DNA of 62,538 nt from an uncultured Cetobacterium sp. (lineage in GTDB: Bacteria > Fusobacteriota > Fusobacteriia > Fusobacteriales > Fusobacteriaceae): assembly GCA_949293295.1 (NCBI GenBank), contig CASFCG010000015.1:1-62538 (forward strand), in the 5' to 3' direction. Positions 37,723 to 46,983 of the stretch are shown here, in pieces. The notes below the pieces were generated by a model. It ran no database searches. It saw nothing but the letters and a program-made list of their open reading frames with translations, and was not told where the DNA came from. The position numbers and the translations under genes were made by a program. The first letter of the stretch is position 1. Each line of letters opens with the position of its first letter.

Positions 37723-37890
37723 ATGTCCATTTAGGGTATACCCTATTTAGACACAAAAATTAGTGAAAATTTAAAAATTTTCGTGTATAAAAAGAGTAAT
37801 TTTAGAATAAAAAGTAAAAGTTTAGTTCGCTAAATTTTTACTTTTCTTTTTATTTTTTGTGTCTATTTGGGGTATACCCCAAATAGACAC
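37723..37890 (-). repeat. 168-nt dual-hairpin interspersed element, copy B (inverted)
   Basis: Reverse-complement twin of 20551-20718 with the same length. End palindromes are at 37723-37754 (starting ATGTCCATTTAGGG) and 37859-37890. The latter is a perfect 32-nt palindrome with core GGGGTATACCCC, followed by T6. The core contains TTTAGTTCGCTAAA, again a small hairpin. Differences from copy A are mostly single substitutions in the AT-rich core. Confidence 0.85.
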
Positions 37891-37986
37891 TTTTTTATTT
37901 TAATGCTTATTATTACTGGTTTTATGAAGTATCTACAACAAAAAATAAAAGATTTGCCAAATAAAATTTTTCATAATTTAAAAAGT

Positions 37987-38008
37987 CCCAGCCACCTTAG
38001 TGGTTGGG
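37987..38008. mobile_element. IS-end-like hairpin
   Basis: CCCAGCCAC-CTTA-GTGGTTGGG is a 9-bp stem with one G-U pair, followed by GCATTGAAAG. Its shape resembles the subterminal hairpins of IS200/IS605 elements, but no transposase or second end is present. Confidence 0.3.
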
Positions 38009-38241
38009 CATTGAAAGAGTTCTCAATATAAATTTTAATTTTTTATGAAAATAAAAAAGAAAAAAAGCTAGAAATTAATAAAATTTCGATTTCTTAATCT
38101 GATTAAAAATCAATTTGAAAAAGAATAGTTAAAGAAAAAATTTATAATTAAATAATTTAATAGTTAAAACTCAAATTAAAAAAGCTATTAAAAGTTTTTA
38201 CTTTTTATAGGATAAATTATTTTTAGATTTTAGGAGGATTT

Positions 38242-38997
38242 ATGAAAAAGATTTTATTAGGGCTGTTGGCATTATCATCTATTTCGTTAGCAGCAAATGT
38301 TGATTTAAGAGTTGCACCAGCAGATAATACTAATCTATTTCAAGCTGGAGGAACTGGAAAAATTGATGTAAAAGCAACATTTGTTACTCCAGATACTACA
38401 ATAAGATATGTTATTTTTGCAAATACGGCAGAATCTCTTCAGGGTGCTGAAGATGTATTAGTTTTATCTGATTTCGTTATGGAAGCTACGGCAGGAGCTG
38501 TATCACCAAATGCTGGATTTTCTGATACAAATCCAACTTTATATGTAAGAAGACTAAGTAGCACAAATACATTAGAATCCTTACAAGATACTGATAGAAT
38601 GACTGTTAGATTTAGATCTATTCGTGCTGAAGGTCAATACACAAGTTTAATTACTGATACCACATCATTTCCAGCAGATAACGAAGGTATGCTACCAACT
38701 GCTTTATTATCAGCAGATAACTTAAAAAAGCTAGCCAGTGCAACTGGGCTAACTTTACACAGTGGAGGATTATGGCTAGATGATGGTTCTGGTAAAGCAA
38801 TAGGGTTAAAATCTATTAAATTCCATATGCCAAGTAATGGAACTGTAGAAATTAAAACAGGAAAAAATACAACATCTAGATGGGGTTATGTCACTGATAG
38901 CAATGTAATTACTGACCAAGATATTATAAATAAATGGAATAATTTCTTTGCAACTGAGAAAGAGTTCTCAACACATATAGAAGTAATATTAAATTAA
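38242..38997 (+). CDS. Secreted protein, paralogue 2 of the about 245-residue family
   Basis: 251 residues with a signal peptide (MKKILLGLLALSSISLAA). Shares NTNLFQAGG (29-37), GKIDVKA, IRYVIFA (53-59), LYVRR and a LESLQDTDRMTVRF block with the proteins at 9302 and 39268, and ends THIEVILN. Predicted exported, beta-rich; no known domain. A GGAGG site lies 6-8 nt before the ATG. First of two tandem paralogues, 270 bp apart. Confidence 0.7.
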   Translation: MKKILLGLLALSSISLAANVDLRVAPADNTNLFQAGGTGKIDVKATFVTPDTTIRYVIFANTAESLQGAEDVLVLSDFVMEATAGAVSPNAGFSDTNPTLYVRRLSSTNTLESLQDTDRMTVRFRSIRAEGQYTSLITDTTSFPADNEGMLPTALLSADNLKKLASATGLTLHSGGLWLDDGSGKAIGLKSIKFHMPSNGTVEIKTGKNTTSRWGYVTDSNVITDQDIINKWNNFFATEKEFSTHIEVILN

Positions 38998-39267
38998 AAT
39001 AACAAGCAATAAGTAATAATTTAATCACATCTTTTAGATAAATTAAAAACTGTGTGTCCACAAAATTTTATCAACACATTCTCACAAACATTTAAGAACA
39101 ATAATTTTAAACAACTATAGATTTTCCTTGAAAAAGTAACAAAAAAGTTCAATAAAAAATAAAGAATTCACAATTTTTCAATAAAATTATATAACAAAAT
39201 TAAATAAAGAATAATATAGAAAGAGGTTGTATAGATAAATATTCTTATATTTATCATACAGAGAAAT

Positions 39268-40005
39268 ATGAAAAAAGTATTAATGGGATTAATAGGAACA
39301 TCAAGTATTTCATTGGCTGCTGCATTAGATGTTACAGCAAGTCCATCAACTGGCACAAATATATTTAGTGATAAAGGTAAAATCGAGGTAAAAGGAGCTT
39401 TAGTAACAACTCCATCAATAGTGAAATACGTAGTATTTGCATCATCTACTAGAACATCAGACGATATGCAAGACAGTTTAATTTTACCAAATATGGTATT
39501 AAGTTTTAATGATAGTGAGAATGGTTTCAGTGGAAACAAAACTCCAGATAAAATATATGTAAAAAGGACGTTAAGAGGAGTTTTAAAAGAGCTAACTAAT
39601 GCTGACAACGTAACTTTTTCACTAAGTGGATGGGACAATGATTATACAGAGATTAAGGACAAATCACTAGCAGTTTCAGACTCTGTTAAGGTTCCTATGA
39701 CTTCATTTATCTCAAAAACTAAATTAATAAGTATAGCACAAGAAGCATACGCTGGTGAAGGAGTAGCTCCTGCTGTTCTACCTTCTGGGTCGTTAATACT
39801 AACTAGTACATCAGCTAAAATTTTAAGATTTCCAAAAATGATTCAAATATCACATGATACAAAAGGAGAGCTAAAATTTGAAGCTGTTTCCGATACTAGT
39901 TTTTCAGAGCCAGGTGTACTAACAAAGGAGGAAGCAAAGCCAATATTAGATAAATTTACGAACTCAGTGGCAGATAAAGTATCTATCTCAGTAAGAGTTA
40001 GTTAA
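39268..40005 (+). CDS. Secreted protein, paralogue 3 of the about 245-residue family
   Basis: 245 residues with a signal peptide (MKKVLMGLIGTSSISLAAA). Shares GTNIFSDKGKIEVKG, VKYVVFASS, IYVKR and LKELTNADNVTFSLSG with its relatives, and ends KVSISVRVS. It has no obvious Shine-Dalgarno (only CAGAGAAAT before the ATG), unlike paralogue 2. This fits weaker translation or phase of expression different from its neighbour. A solo hairpin of the repeat family follows at 40108-40140. Confidence 0.7.
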   Translation: MKKVLMGLIGTSSISLAAALDVTASPSTGTNIFSDKGKIEVKGALVTTPSIVKYVVFASSTRTSDDMQDSLILPNMVLSFNDSENGFSGNKTPDKIYVKRTLRGVLKELTNADNVTFSLSGWDNDYTEIKDKSLAVSDSVKVPMTSFISKTKLISIAQEAYAGEGVAPAVLPSGSLILTSTSAKILRFPKMIQISHDTKGELKFEAVSDTSFSEPGVLTKEEAKPILDKFTNSVADKVSISVRVS

Positions 40006-40107
40006 AATAATTAACTTTGTTATAAAAGTTTAATCGGCAACAGGTTGAAATAGAGATACCTGATTCTAACATGGTAAGAAAATATTAAAATTAATTAAAA
40101 ATATAAA

Positions 40108-40140
40108 AGCGTCTATTTAGGGTGGGATTAAATAGACGCT
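40108..40140. repeat. Solo end-hairpin of the 168-nt repeat family
   Basis: AGCGTCTATTTA / TAAATAGACGCT (12-bp arms, central GGGTGGGAT) matches the left palindrome of the full element, which opens GTGTCTATTTGGGG. The second palindrome and core are missing. Followed by TTCTGTTTATTTT, so it can also terminate paralogue 3. Confidence 0.6.
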
Positions 40141-40320
40141 TCTGTTTATTTTGTGACTACAAACTGGTCATTGTTCAAGAAATTACAATCCTTAAACTCT
40201 TTATTATTAAGATACGCCATAATTAAAAAAGTACAACACATAACTTACTAGCTCAACATCAACTACCTATTTCAAATTTTTCTCTAAAAAAACTTTCTCT
40301 CAGTAGCCACTCTCTAACTC

Positions 40321-40755
40321 TTAATTATTAACTAAAGCTTTTTTTACATCCTCAATCGTATCTTTTACCATATCTTCATTCTTTCCAACCGCATTATAAA
40401 AAAGAACTACATATCTTCCATCAACTTTGGCAATTGCTTTTCTTCTACTCGTCCCAGTAACAGCAAAATATTGTATCCCATCTCTCTCCTTTGTTACTTT
40501 CCAATTATAAATATCATTATATTTATTATCTCCAAACGCTGTTTTTGAAGTATTCGGCAAATCTTTCAACTTTTTATCAATAACAATCTCTCTCTTTGCC
40601 AGAGTATTTTTTAAACTGTACGCATTATTTTCATATCTCACGTTATATAGTTTAAACTCCTTTTCTAGAGCTCTTCTCTCCTTTAAAGTAAGTGAATTAT
40701 CGTAAGAAAATGCTAGTGTAGTAACCGCTAAAAACATGTAAACTATTTTTTTCAT
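40321..40755 (-). CDS. Small secreted protein of unknown function
   Basis: 144 residues with a signal peptide (about 1-17, MKKIVYMFLAVTTLAFS). The charged mature domain includes LTLKERRALEKEFKLYNVRY and GIQYFAVTGTSRRKAIAKVDGRYVVLFY. No family recognised. Begins 13 bp after the gene at 40769-41311 on the same strand, so probably co-transcribed. Confidence 0.65.
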   Translation of the reverse strand: MKKIVYMFLAVTTLAFSYDNSLTLKERRALEKEFKLYNVRYENNAYSLKNTLAKREIVIDKKLKDLPNTSKTAFGDNKYNDIYNWKVTKERDGIQYFAVTGTSRRKAIAKVDGRYVVLFYNAVGKNEDMVKDTIEDVKKALVNN

Positions 40756-40768
40756 ATAATGACTCCTC

Positions 40769-41311
40769 TCATCTTATTAATTTTTTCACAGATTTATATA
40801 ATGTTTTATTTTTTTCAATTTTTCCAATCTTATCCAACAAAAAATTTAGCTCTTTATCATTTATTTTTAACTCATCTTTTACAAACTTTTCTAACTTTTC
40901 AATCTCCATAGGTAAAAGCTCTCTTTTTAAAGAACTATTAATCTCTTGTATAGTTTTTCCACCTTCAAAAAAAACAAGTAATCTTTGCCAATTTGAAAAT
41001 AAATCCAACTTTCTCAATAACATAACAGCAGTATAATTTAACTGTGGAATCTCTTTATACCCCTTTCTTGAAAGAAAAGTCAAGACCTCGCTATCTTTTT
41101 CTGTTTCAAAAAGTAACTCTCCAGCTTTCTTAGTATTCATCAACTTAGGTAATTTCGTCGCTCTTCCTCTCAATCTAAGGTACTTTGACAAAGTAATTGT
41201 TCTCGTTTCTAAATAAAACTCAATAGCAAACTCATTAAAGCTTTTTCCCTCTGGAACTAAACCTTTTTCAATAATTTCTATCATAAAATCTACTTTTTCA
41301 AAATCAACCAT
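40769..41311 (-). CDS. Cytoplasmic helical protein of unknown function
   Basis: 180 residues, no signal peptide, rich in Lys/Glu/Leu helices (VDFMIEIIEKGLVPEGKSFN, ATKLPKLMNTKKAGELLFE, LKRELLPMEIEKLEKFVKDE). No motif recognised. An AGAGAGG site precedes the ATG. Divergent from the winged-helix gene at 41464 across about 150 bp. Confidence 0.6.
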   Translation of the reverse strand: MVDFEKVDFMIEIIEKGLVPEGKSFNEFAIEFYLETRTITLSKYLRLRGRATKLPKLMNTKKAGELLFETEKDSEVLTFLSRKGYKEIPQLNYTAVMLLRKLDLFSNWQRLLVFFEGGKTIQEINSSLKRELLPMEIEKLEKFVKDELKINDKELNFLLDKIGKIEKNKTLYKSVKKLIR

Positions 41312-41463
41312 ATAAACCTCTCTTTCCCAGAAATTATAACATAGTTTAATTCAATTATCAATTTTATTTTCTTCAAGAAAAATATCTTCATATCAACTTT
41401 TATCTGTATATTTTAAAAAAAATATGATAAAATGTTTACAGTTATTTTTTAGAGAGGTTTTTT

Positions 41464-41997
41464 ATGAATGAGCTAGAGAAGAAAATTATTTTGACGATAT
41501 TTACGATAGGTCCAACTTTTATATCAAAACTTGCAAATCGTATTCTGGAGAATCAACAAAACGTAAAAATTGCTGTTGATAAGTTGGTCGTAACTGGAAT
41601 TTTGGAAAGAGTAGAAAATCTTATGGTTTCCTATAAAACTAAAGATAATAATGTTGTTATTAAACATAGAAATCACACATATTATGATTTAACCAAAGCT
41701 GGAAAGAAAGTTGCAAAAACTCTTCCCATTGAGGAGAACTTAGAAATACGCGAAGCATTTAAAACCTATAATAAATCTTTGCAAAATATTCTAGATAATA
41801 CAATTTCAGAAACTCAAAAAACCTATGTGATAAATTTTCCCTATTCTCAGGAGACTAATATAAAAAATATTCTTCAAGATGAGTTTTTTAACTTAGAAAA
41901 AGAGTACGGTACTACTATCACACTCAGAGGTGTTATTTCAAAAGAAAAAGAACAACTATTATCACAATTAACAAACGTAGTTATATTAAGGAGTTGA
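41464..41997 (+). CDS. Winged helix-turn-helix protein (putative transcription regulator)
   Basis: 177 residues. The N-terminal 80 residues form a winged helix: EKKIILTIFTIGPTFISKLANRI, VDKLVVTGILERVENLMVSYK, then the wing HTYYDLTKAGKKVAKTL. The C-terminal half is probably a ligand or dimer domain with no recognised family; it resembles archaeal/bacterial DUF2250-like regulators by eye only. The stop TGA at 41995-41997 lies just before the DedA start, so the two are translationally coupled. Confidence 0.65.
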   Translation: MNELEKKIILTIFTIGPTFISKLANRILENQQNVKIAVDKLVVTGILERVENLMVSYKTKDNNVVIKHRNHTYYDLTKAGKKVAKTLPIEENLEIREAFKTYNKSLQNILDNTISETQKTYVINFPYSQETNIKNILQDEFFNLEKEYGTTITLRGVISKEKEQLLSQLTNVVILRS

Positions 41998-41999
41998 CA

Positions 42000-42602
42000 A
42001 TGGAAAATATTATATCAGATTTAAGTCATTTTTTTATGGGAATGGGATACTTAGGAATTTTTATAATGATGACCTTAGAAGCTTCTTTTATTCCTTTTCC
42101 GTCTGAAGTAGCTTTATTACCAGCTGGATATATGATTGGTGCTGGGAAAATGAGTTTTATTCCTGCAATTTTGGCAGGGACGTTGGGAAGTATTGCTGGT
42201 GCTTTGATAAATTATTTTTTGGGAGCAACACTTGGAAAAAAGCTTTTAATAAAATATGGAAAATATCTATTTTTAACAGAACAGAGACTCCATCAAATGG
42301 AAAAACTTTTTGAAGAAAAAGGAGAATATATTGTTTTCTTCGGAAGATTTATCCCAGTTGTGAGACAATATATTTCATTTCCACCTGGAATTGTAAAAAT
42401 GAACTGTTTTAAATTTGTAACTTTCACTGGACTTGGTGCTGGAATATATGTCGCAGTAATGATTGTTGCTGGTTATTTTTACAAAGGGTATGAAAGCGTT
42501 ATTCTTCCACTTATTCAAGATTTTAAGTATTTAGTCATATTCCTAATAATTCTATATTTGGGATTCAAACTTTATAAAATATTTTTAAAAAAACAAAATT
42601 GA
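42000..42602 (+). CDS. DedA / SNARE-associated membrane protein
   Basis: 200 residues with about five membrane segments. Family marks: LEASFIPFPSEVALLPAGY (about 27-45), a G-x2-AG-x-L-NY-LG segment, and FFGRFIPVVRQYISFPPGI (about 112-130) with the conserved Arg-x3-Pro. DedA proteins include undecaprenyl-phosphate and other lipid translocases. Start choice: ATG at 42000, 6 nt after AAGGAG; the TTG at 41994 abuts the site. Confidence 0.9.
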   Translation: MENIISDLSHFFMGMGYLGIFIMMTLEASFIPFPSEVALLPAGYMIGAGKMSFIPAILAGTLGSIAGALINYFLGATLGKKLLIKYGKYLFLTEQRLHQMEKLFEEKGEYIVFFGRFIPVVRQYISFPPGIVKMNCFKFVTFTGLGAGIYVAVMIVAGYFYKGYESVILPLIQDFKYLVIFLIILYLGFKLYKIFLKKQN

Positions 42603-42671
42603 TAGATGAAATTATTAACAATAGTATAAAAATAGAGTTTTAAAACTATTTTTTGTGAGTCTTATTAAGAT

Positions 42672-42702
42672 AAAAAAAGAGCTAACACTAGCTCTTTTTT
42701 TA
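42672..42702. terminator. Bidirectional terminator between DedA and TrxR-like genes
   Basis: AAAAAAAGAGCTA-ACAC-TAGCTCTTTTTTT is a symmetric stem with A and T tails between convergent genes. It overlaps the stop region of the minus-strand gene. Confidence 0.8.
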
Positions 42703-43629
42703 TTGTGCTTTATTTTTTTTCTTTAAAATATACTTTGTGACCTCTATGCCCGCAATAGCTCCATCAGAAACAGCTGTCGCGACCTGTCTAACTGGTTTTG
42801 ACCTAACATCTCCAATAGCAAATATTCCATCAACATTGGTTTTCATCAATTCATCTGTTATAATATATCCATTCTTATCCAAACTCGATATTTCAGTGTA
42901 TATCTCTGTCGTTTGTTTTGTTCCTAAATATAAAAATACAAATTGAGTTGATACTGTTTTTATCTCTTTGTCTACTTCAATCAAAATCCTTTCTACAAAC
43001 TCTTCTCCCTCTATTTTCATAAGATTACAATTAAAATAGAATCTCACTTTTTCATTCTCTAATAAAATTTTATAAATATCTTCATTTTCAACGACTTTAT
43101 CATCTGTTATAAAAATATTAATATTTCTTGCGTACTTAGTTAGGTATAAAGCTTCTTCTAACAACTCCTCTCCTTTTCCAACTAAAGAGACCTCTAAATT
43201 ACGAGTAAACGCTCCATCACAAGTTGCACAATAAGATACTCCCTTTCCAAGATAAAACTCCTCTCCCTCTATCTTTTTAATTCCTGTTTTCTTACTTCCA
43301 GTAGCGATTATCACAGATTTACACTTGATATTTCTTATATCAGTTTTTACAATCTTTACTTCTTCATCAAATGATAGTCCTAAAAAGTTAGCTTCCATAT
43401 ATGAAACTTCATATTCTAAAGTTTGCTCTTTCATTTTTAAATATAACTCTTTACCCGTAAGTTTCTCAACTCCTGGATAGTTCTCTATTTTATGACTTGA
43501 AACCAAAGCTCCAAAATCTTTCTTCTCAATTACTAATACAGATAGTTTTGCTCGTCCACAATATAGAGCTGAAGTTAATCCAGCAGGACCTCCTCCAACA
43601 ATTACAACATCAAAAATCTTATCTTTCAT
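42700..43629 (-). CDS. Thioredoxin reductase-like flavoprotein
   Basis: 309 residues. FAD-binding VVIVGGGPAGLTSALYCGRA (8-27), redox-active CATC (Cys134, Cys137) in SYCATCDGAF, a second dinucleotide-binding region and a C-terminal GDVRSKPVRQVATAVSDGAIAG. All TrxB elements are present, but it is divergent: the second Rossmann motif (SLVGKGEELLEEALYL) replaces GGGxSA with GKGEEL. That makes it either a variant TrxB or a ferredoxin-flavin-type reductase. Followed within 9 bp by the MBL hydrolase gene upstream in the same transcript. Confidence 0.85.
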   Translation of the reverse strand: MKDKIFDVVIVGGGPAGLTSALYCGRAKLSVLVIEKKDFGALVSSHKIENYPGVEKLTGKELYLKMKEQTLEYEVSYMEANFLGLSFDEEVKIVKTDIRNIKCKSVIIATGSKKTGIKKIEGEEFYLGKGVSYCATCDGAFTRNLEVSLVGKGEELLEEALYLTKYARNINIFITDDKVVENEDIYKILLENEKVRFYFNCNLMKIEGEEFVERILIEVDKEIKTVSTQFVFLYLGTKQTTEIYTEISSLDKNGYIITDELMKTNVDGIFAIGDVRSKPVRQVATAVSDGAIAGIEVTKYILKKKNKAQ

Positions 43630-43637
43630 CCTATCAC

Positions 43638-44261
43638 CTATATCATTCTTTCTGATTTAAGTATTTTTTTCTCTTCTCCCAAAGTAGTACAAGGTGTATG
43701 AGCACTATATACCTTTGTATTTTCAGGATAGTTACTGCAAATTTTTGATAAACTTTCTCTCAGGGATTGTAAATTTCCAGTCGGTAAATCATACCTTCCA
43801 TAACTTCTTCTAAATAGTGTATCTCCTGTTATCATAACTTCATTTTTTCTATTATAGAAACACTTTGAACCAATTGTGTGTCCTGGGGTGTCAATAACTT
43901 CAAATTCAAATATCTCATCCCCCTCTTTCAAAGTTTCAAAATCATATCTATAATTAAATGAAGTTCCTTGAATAGCTGAGGTTAAACTCAAAGAATCATC
44001 TTTCAAAAAATCAACCTCTTCAACTCCAATATAAACTTTACTTTCGGGATAAAGCTCTTTTATTTGATTTAAACCTGCAATATGGTCCCCATGTCCATGA
44101 GTCAAAACAATATTTTTTAATTTTAAATCTTTTTTATTTATAAAGTTCACTACTTCTCTTATATCTCCACCACAATCAAAAAGTGTAGCCTCCTTATTTT
44201 CATTCCAGACCAAATAGCAATTTGTCATGTAACATCCAAGTTGAAATATTTCAATATTCAT
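43638..44261 (-). CDS. Metallo-beta-lactamase-fold hydrolase (glyoxalase II-like)
   Basis: 207 residues. The metal-binding motif THGHGDHIAG (about 54-63) and later metal ligands in IDTPGHTIGSKCF, TGDTLFRRSYGRYDLP and SAHTPCTTLG are intact. This short form (about 205-215 residues) is the YcbL-type hydroxyacylglutathione-hydrolase-like group; the natural substrate is unknown. It sits 8 bp upstream of the TrxR-like gene and 32 bp downstream of fhs. Confidence 0.88.
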   Translation of the reverse strand: MNIEIFQLGCYMTNCYLVWNENKEATLFDCGGDIREVVNFINKKDLKLKNIVLTHGHGDHIAGLNQIKELYPESKVYIGVEEVDFLKDDSLSLTSAIQGTSFNYRYDFETLKEGDEIFEFEVIDTPGHTIGSKCFYNRKNEVMITGDTLFRRSYGRYDLPTGNLQSLRESLSKICSNYPENTKVYSAHTPCTTLGEEKKILKSERMI

Positions 44262-44293
44262 TCTCCTAACACTCCTTTTTATTTCAGTTTCAA

Positions 44294-45958
44294 TTAAAAT
44301 AATCCCGTTATCACTCCGTTATCATCAATATCTATCTGTTCTGCTGCTGGTAATTTTGGTAACCCCGGCATATCAATTATACCTCCTGCCATAGCTATTA
44401 TAAATCCAGCTCCAGCTGCTAAACGAATCTCATCTATTTCCAAATTAAAATTTTTAGGTCTTCCCAATAATCCCTTTTTGTCTGATATTGAGTTTTGAGT
44501 TTTTGAGATACATATCGGAAAATGAGCATAGCCCAGCTTCTCAAATTGCTCTATACTCTTTTTGGCTTTTATCGAAAAATCCACTCCATCAGCTCCATAA
44601 ATCTCTTTAGCAATTATCTCTATCTTATTTTGTAAAGGTTGATTAAGTTCATACAATGGAGAAAATCTATCTAAGTTTTTATCTATCTCGTGCTTTACTT
44701 TTTCAGCTAAATCAATTCCTCCCTCTCCACCTTTTTCCCATACTTCACATAATGAAACAGGAACATTAATATCTCTGCAATGATTTTTAATAACTTCAAT
44801 CTCTTTTTCTGTATCTGTTAAAAATCTATTTACCGCTACAACCACTGGAAGATTAAATTTCTTTATATTTTCAATATGCTTATCTAAGTTTTCTATCCCT
44901 TTTTGTAATGCCTGTATATTCTCTTCATTTAGCTCTTTAGCTCCTCCGTGGTGTTTTAGGGCTCTTATTGTAGCTACCAAAACAACACAATTTGGAGTTA
45001 AATTTCCCTTTCTACATTTGATGTTAAAAAACTTTTCTGCTCCCAAATCTGCCGCAAATCCAGCTTCTGTAACAACATAATCAGATAATTTTAAAGCTAA
45101 TTTCGTGGCAATTAAAGAGTTACACCCATGAGCAATATTTGCAAAGGGTCCTCCATGTATCAATACTGGCGTATTTTCCAAAGTTTGAACCAAATTCGGT
45201 TTAATTGCGTCTTTTAATAATGCTGTTACCGCACCTGCTATTTTTAAATCCTCAACTGTGATAGGCTGATTATCTAAATTATAAGCAATTACAATTCTCC
45301 CAATATTTTCTTTTAATTCTTTTAAAGAGTTAGAAAGACAAAGAGTCGCCATTATTTCTGATGCAACAGTTATCTGAAAGGAGCTCTCTCTCGGATACCC
45401 ATTTATTTTACCACCAAGTCCTATCACAATATCCCTTAGAGCTCTGTCATTTATATCAACTACTCTTTTCCATGAAATTTTAGTTATATCTATTTTTAAA
45501 CCATTTCCTTGAGTAATATGATTATCAATACAAGCAGAGATAAGATTATGAGCTGAACCGATAGCATGAAAATCTCCTGTAAAATGTAGATTTATATCTT
45601 CCATTGGTACAACTTGAGAGTATCCTCCGCCTGTCGCTCCACCTTTCATTCCAAAAACTGGTCCCAAAGATGGCTCCCTGAGAGTTGCAATAGATGAAAT
45701 ACCAATTTTGTTGAAAGCTTGCGTTAATCCGACTGTAACTGTTGATTTTCCTTCTCCTGCTGGTGTTGGAGTGATAGCTGTAACTAAAATAAGTTTTCCA
45801 CTTTTTTTCTCACTAAACCTATCAAAGATTGAAAGCTTCAATTTTGCTTTATAATTCCCATATAACTCAATCTCTTCATCGCTGATACCTAATCTCTTGG
45901 CAACCTCAGTTATTTTTAACATCCTTGCCTCCTGAGCTATTTCAATATCTGATTTCAT
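44294..45958 (-). CDS. fhs: Formate-tetrahydrofolate ligase
   Basis: 554 residues, full length. Makes 10-formyl-THF from formate, ATP and THF, feeding purine and formyl-Met synthesis (or running in reverse). Signatures: the P-loop [17 protein letters not shown] (about 62-78), [35 protein letters not shown], and [12 protein letters not shown] at the C-terminus. First gene of a likely fhs-MBL-TrxR transcript; no THF riboswitch was seen in the upstream 170 bp. Confidence 0.97.
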   Translation of the reverse strand: MKSDIEIAQEARMLKITEVAKRLGISDEEIELYGNYKAKLKLSIFDRFSEKKSGKLILVTAITPTPAGEGKSTVTVGLTQAFNKIGISSIATLREPSLGPVFGMKGGATGGGYSQVVPMEDINLHFTGDFHAIGSAHNLISACIDNHITQGNGLKIDITKISWKRVVDINDRALRDIVIGLGGKINGYPRESSFQITVASEIMATLCLSNSLKELKENIGRIVIAYNLDNQPITVEDLKIAGAVTALLKDAIKPNLVQTLENTPVLIHGGPFANIAHGCNSLIATKLALKLSDYVVTEAGFAADLGAEKFFNIKCRKGNLTPNCVVLVATIRALKHHGGAKELNEENIQALQKGIENLDKHIENIKKFNLPVVVAVNRFLTDTEKEIEVIKNHCRDINVPVSLCEVWEKGGEGGIDLAEKVKHEIDKNLDRFSPLYELNQPLQNKIEIIAKEIYGADGVDFSIKAKKSIEQFEKLGYAHFPICISKTQNSISDKKGLLGRPKNFNLEIDEIRLAAGAGFIIAMAGGIIDMPGLPKLPAAEQIDIDDNGVITGLF

Positions 45959-46132
45959 CCTATTCCTCCCTTATCTTACATATTTATTAAAACTATAGTT
46001 TCTTATAATCCAAAAAATCTCTTATAACTAGTATTTTCTATTTATTTCACTAAAATTAACAGATATATTTGAACTTTTACAAAATTTTTAGAGTGAAGCA
46101 TTAACTAAATCTCTTATTATATTATTTTTTTC

Positions 46133-46648
46133 TTAACTCATAATATATGCTTCTTTTATTTTTTCAATACTTTCATAAAGATTGGTATCTGAATCTATTT
46201 TTAAAATAAAATCAGCTGAAAATTTATACAGTAAAACTCTCTTTTCATATAGCTCTTTTATGGTTTCAAACATATTCTCACTATTTAAGAGAGGTCTATT
46301 TTTTTTGTTTTTCACTCGCTCATAAATTGTGTTAATATCACAGTCTAAAAAAACAATAAAGGAGGACTCTCTTAGATTCTTAATATTTAAGTTATCAACC
46401 ACTGTTCCACCACCTGTTGAGATAACTAAATTATTGTCTTTTGCTTCTTGCTCAACGATCTCTCTTTCTAACATTCTAAAGTATTGTTCTCCTTTTTTCT
46501 GGAATATTTCAGAGATGCTACATCCTTCTTTTCTGACAATAGCTTCATCTAAATCAATAAATTTCATATCCAATGCTTTTGCAAGATTTTTTCCGATTGT
46601 TGTTTTCCCAGCTCCCATAAATCCTATTAACGCTATATTATTTTTCAT
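46133..46648 (-). CDS. aroK: Shikimate kinase
   Basis: 171 residues. P-loop GFMGAGKTTIGKNLA (9-23), FIDLDEAI with the shikimate-contacting Asp, STGGGTVVD (about 77-85) and a LID with RPLL. Phosphorylates shikimate in aromatic amino-acid biosynthesis. No other aro genes are in the window. Last gene of the M16-DUF1904-aroK run, 5 bp after DUF1904. Confidence 0.95.
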   Translation of the reverse strand: MKNNIALIGFMGAGKTTIGKNLAKALDMKFIDLDEAIVRKEGCSISEIFQKKGEQYFRMLEREIVEQEAKDNNLVISTGGGTVVDNLNIKNLRESSFIVFLDCDINTIYERVKNKKNRPLLNSENMFETIKELYEKRVLLYKFSADFILKIDSDTNLYESIEKIKEAYIMS

Positions 46649-46653
46649 AGCTT

Positions 46654-46983
46654 TTAAAAATGTTCTCCATTATCATAATAATTTTCTCCTAATAAAGGAT
46701 AAAAAATTACAGTTGTATCTCTATTAGATGAGTATTTTTTACAAAATTTCGTCAAAAAATCAGCAGTTTTATTTTTTGTCTCTTTATCCCGTTCAAACCA
46801 ACTAACCTCTACAAAAATATAGCCTGAAACTATTCTCCCATCAAAAATATACTCTGTTTCTATATGTTCAACTGTAAACCAATCCCTATTACAAGCAATA
46901 ATCTCAGTTAAGCCATCTATTAACTCTTTACTATTTTCTATCAAAACTTTCTTATCAATCCCTCTAAATTTTAAATGCGGCAT
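46654..46983 (-). CDS. DUF1904 family protein
   Basis: 109 residues. Opens MPHLKFRGIDKKVLIENSKEL, then RDWFTVEHIETEYIF and the strand FVEVSWFERDKETKNKTADF, the profile of DUF1904, which has a tautomerase-like small alpha/beta fold. Function unknown. Its ATG follows the TAA of the M16 peptidase directly, so the genes are translationally coupled. Confidence 0.8.
   Translation of the reverse strand: MPHLKFRGIDKKVLIENSKELIDGLTEIIACNRDWFTVEHIETEYIFDGRIVSGYIFVEVSWFERDKETKNKTADFLTKFCKKYSSNRDTTVIFYPLLGENYYDNGEHF

Larger units (their letters stand above)
37510..38241. other. Divergent intergenic region with repeat copy B and an IS-like hairpin
   Basis: No gene. Contains the 168-nt element (37723-37890) and a separate hairpin CCCAGCCAC-CTTA-GTGGTTGGG (37987-38008). 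The promoter of the secreted paralogue at 38242 must lie in the AT-rich end but is not clear by eye. Confidence 0.6.

Noticed and set aside
45959-46132. Possible tetrahydrofolate riboswitch before fhs
   Set aside because: No conserved pseudoknot or paired regions of the THF aptamer could be traced in this AT-rich stretch.
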